Below, one piece after another: positions 5,079 to 7,265 of a stretch of DNA of 7,265 nucleotides. The stretch is from NCBI GenBank assembly GCA_905204635.1, contig CAJLAN010000079.1:1-7265 (forward strand). Reading direction: 5' to 3'. The notes under the pieces were generated by a model, which was given only the letters and a program-made list of their open reading frames with translations, did no database searches and was not told the origin of the DNA. Source of the stretch: an uncultured Collinsella sp. (GTDB taxonomy: Bacteria; Actinomycetota; Coriobacteriia; Coriobacteriales; Coriobacteriaceae). The stretch's first letter is position 1. Each line of letters begins with the position of its first letter. The position numbers and the translations under genes were made by a program.

Positions 5079-5130
5079 CATGTCCGAGGACGTCCGCGAA
5101 GGTCAGCCCTCAGATCCTGCGGTGGGAGAC

Positions 5131-7265
<2,135 letters not shown>

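Noticed and set aside
3686..5081. Long alternative frames over the transposase on both strands (plus 3686-5005, minus 4098-5081 and minus 3947-4723).
   Set aside because: They translate into Arg/Gly/Ala or Ser/Pro-rich sequence without domains, while the 3735-5024 frame has all IS110 catalytic motifs. They are effects of high GC.

Overview
The window suggests a high-GC anaerobe of the Coriobacteriia, most like Collinsella. This is an inference from GC-rich codon use in the housekeeping genes, a single-chain pyruvate:ferredoxin oxidoreductase of anaerobic type and the general style of the proteins. No rRNA or other taxonomic marker is present, so the genus is a guess.

Layout: (1) 74-2710, plus strand, a two-gene unit: a Uup-like ABC-F ATPase followed six bases later by a Cof-type HAD phosphatase, closed by an intrinsic terminator at 2726-2764. 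(2) 2767-3282, a short DtxR/MntR-type metal regulator with two operator-like inverted repeats in its upstream region. (3) 3283-3450, about 170 bases with no gene, read here as chromosomal flank. (4) about 3451-5028, an IS110-family insertion sequence in the gap between the regulator and nifJ. (5) 5029-5130, chromosomal flank with a strong hairpin terminator. (6) 5131-7265, minus strand, the C-terminal 60% or so of nifJ, running off the right edge.

The main discovery is in the insertion sequence. Its roughly 280-base leader before the transposase start folds on paper into the three-part layout of an IS110 bridge RNA: a 5' stem-loop, a target-binding loop and a donor-binding loop. All four guide segments can be matched by eye to the DNA at the two ends of the element, in the expected order and strand sense. 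The left target guide equals the left flank, the right target guide is the reverse complement of the right flank, the left donor guide equals the right end, and the right donor guide is the reverse complement of the left end. These matches place both ends of the element, reconstruct the empty target (ACATTCCGTCAGGA) and the circle junction (AATAGGAGCACACTGA), and show that circle closure would create a promoter (TTGCCA, 16 bases, TATTTT with an upstream TG) driving the bridge RNA. The transposase also carries a Cro/XRE-type helix-turn-helix at its C terminus, an unusual addition for this family.

The chromosomal genes are ordinary housekeeping functions: ribosome or DNA-associated ATPase, phosphatase, metal-sensing repressor and central anaerobic pyruvate oxidation. 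The insertion sequence breaks no recognisable gene, but it separates the regulator from the terminator it probably shared with the convergent nifJ.
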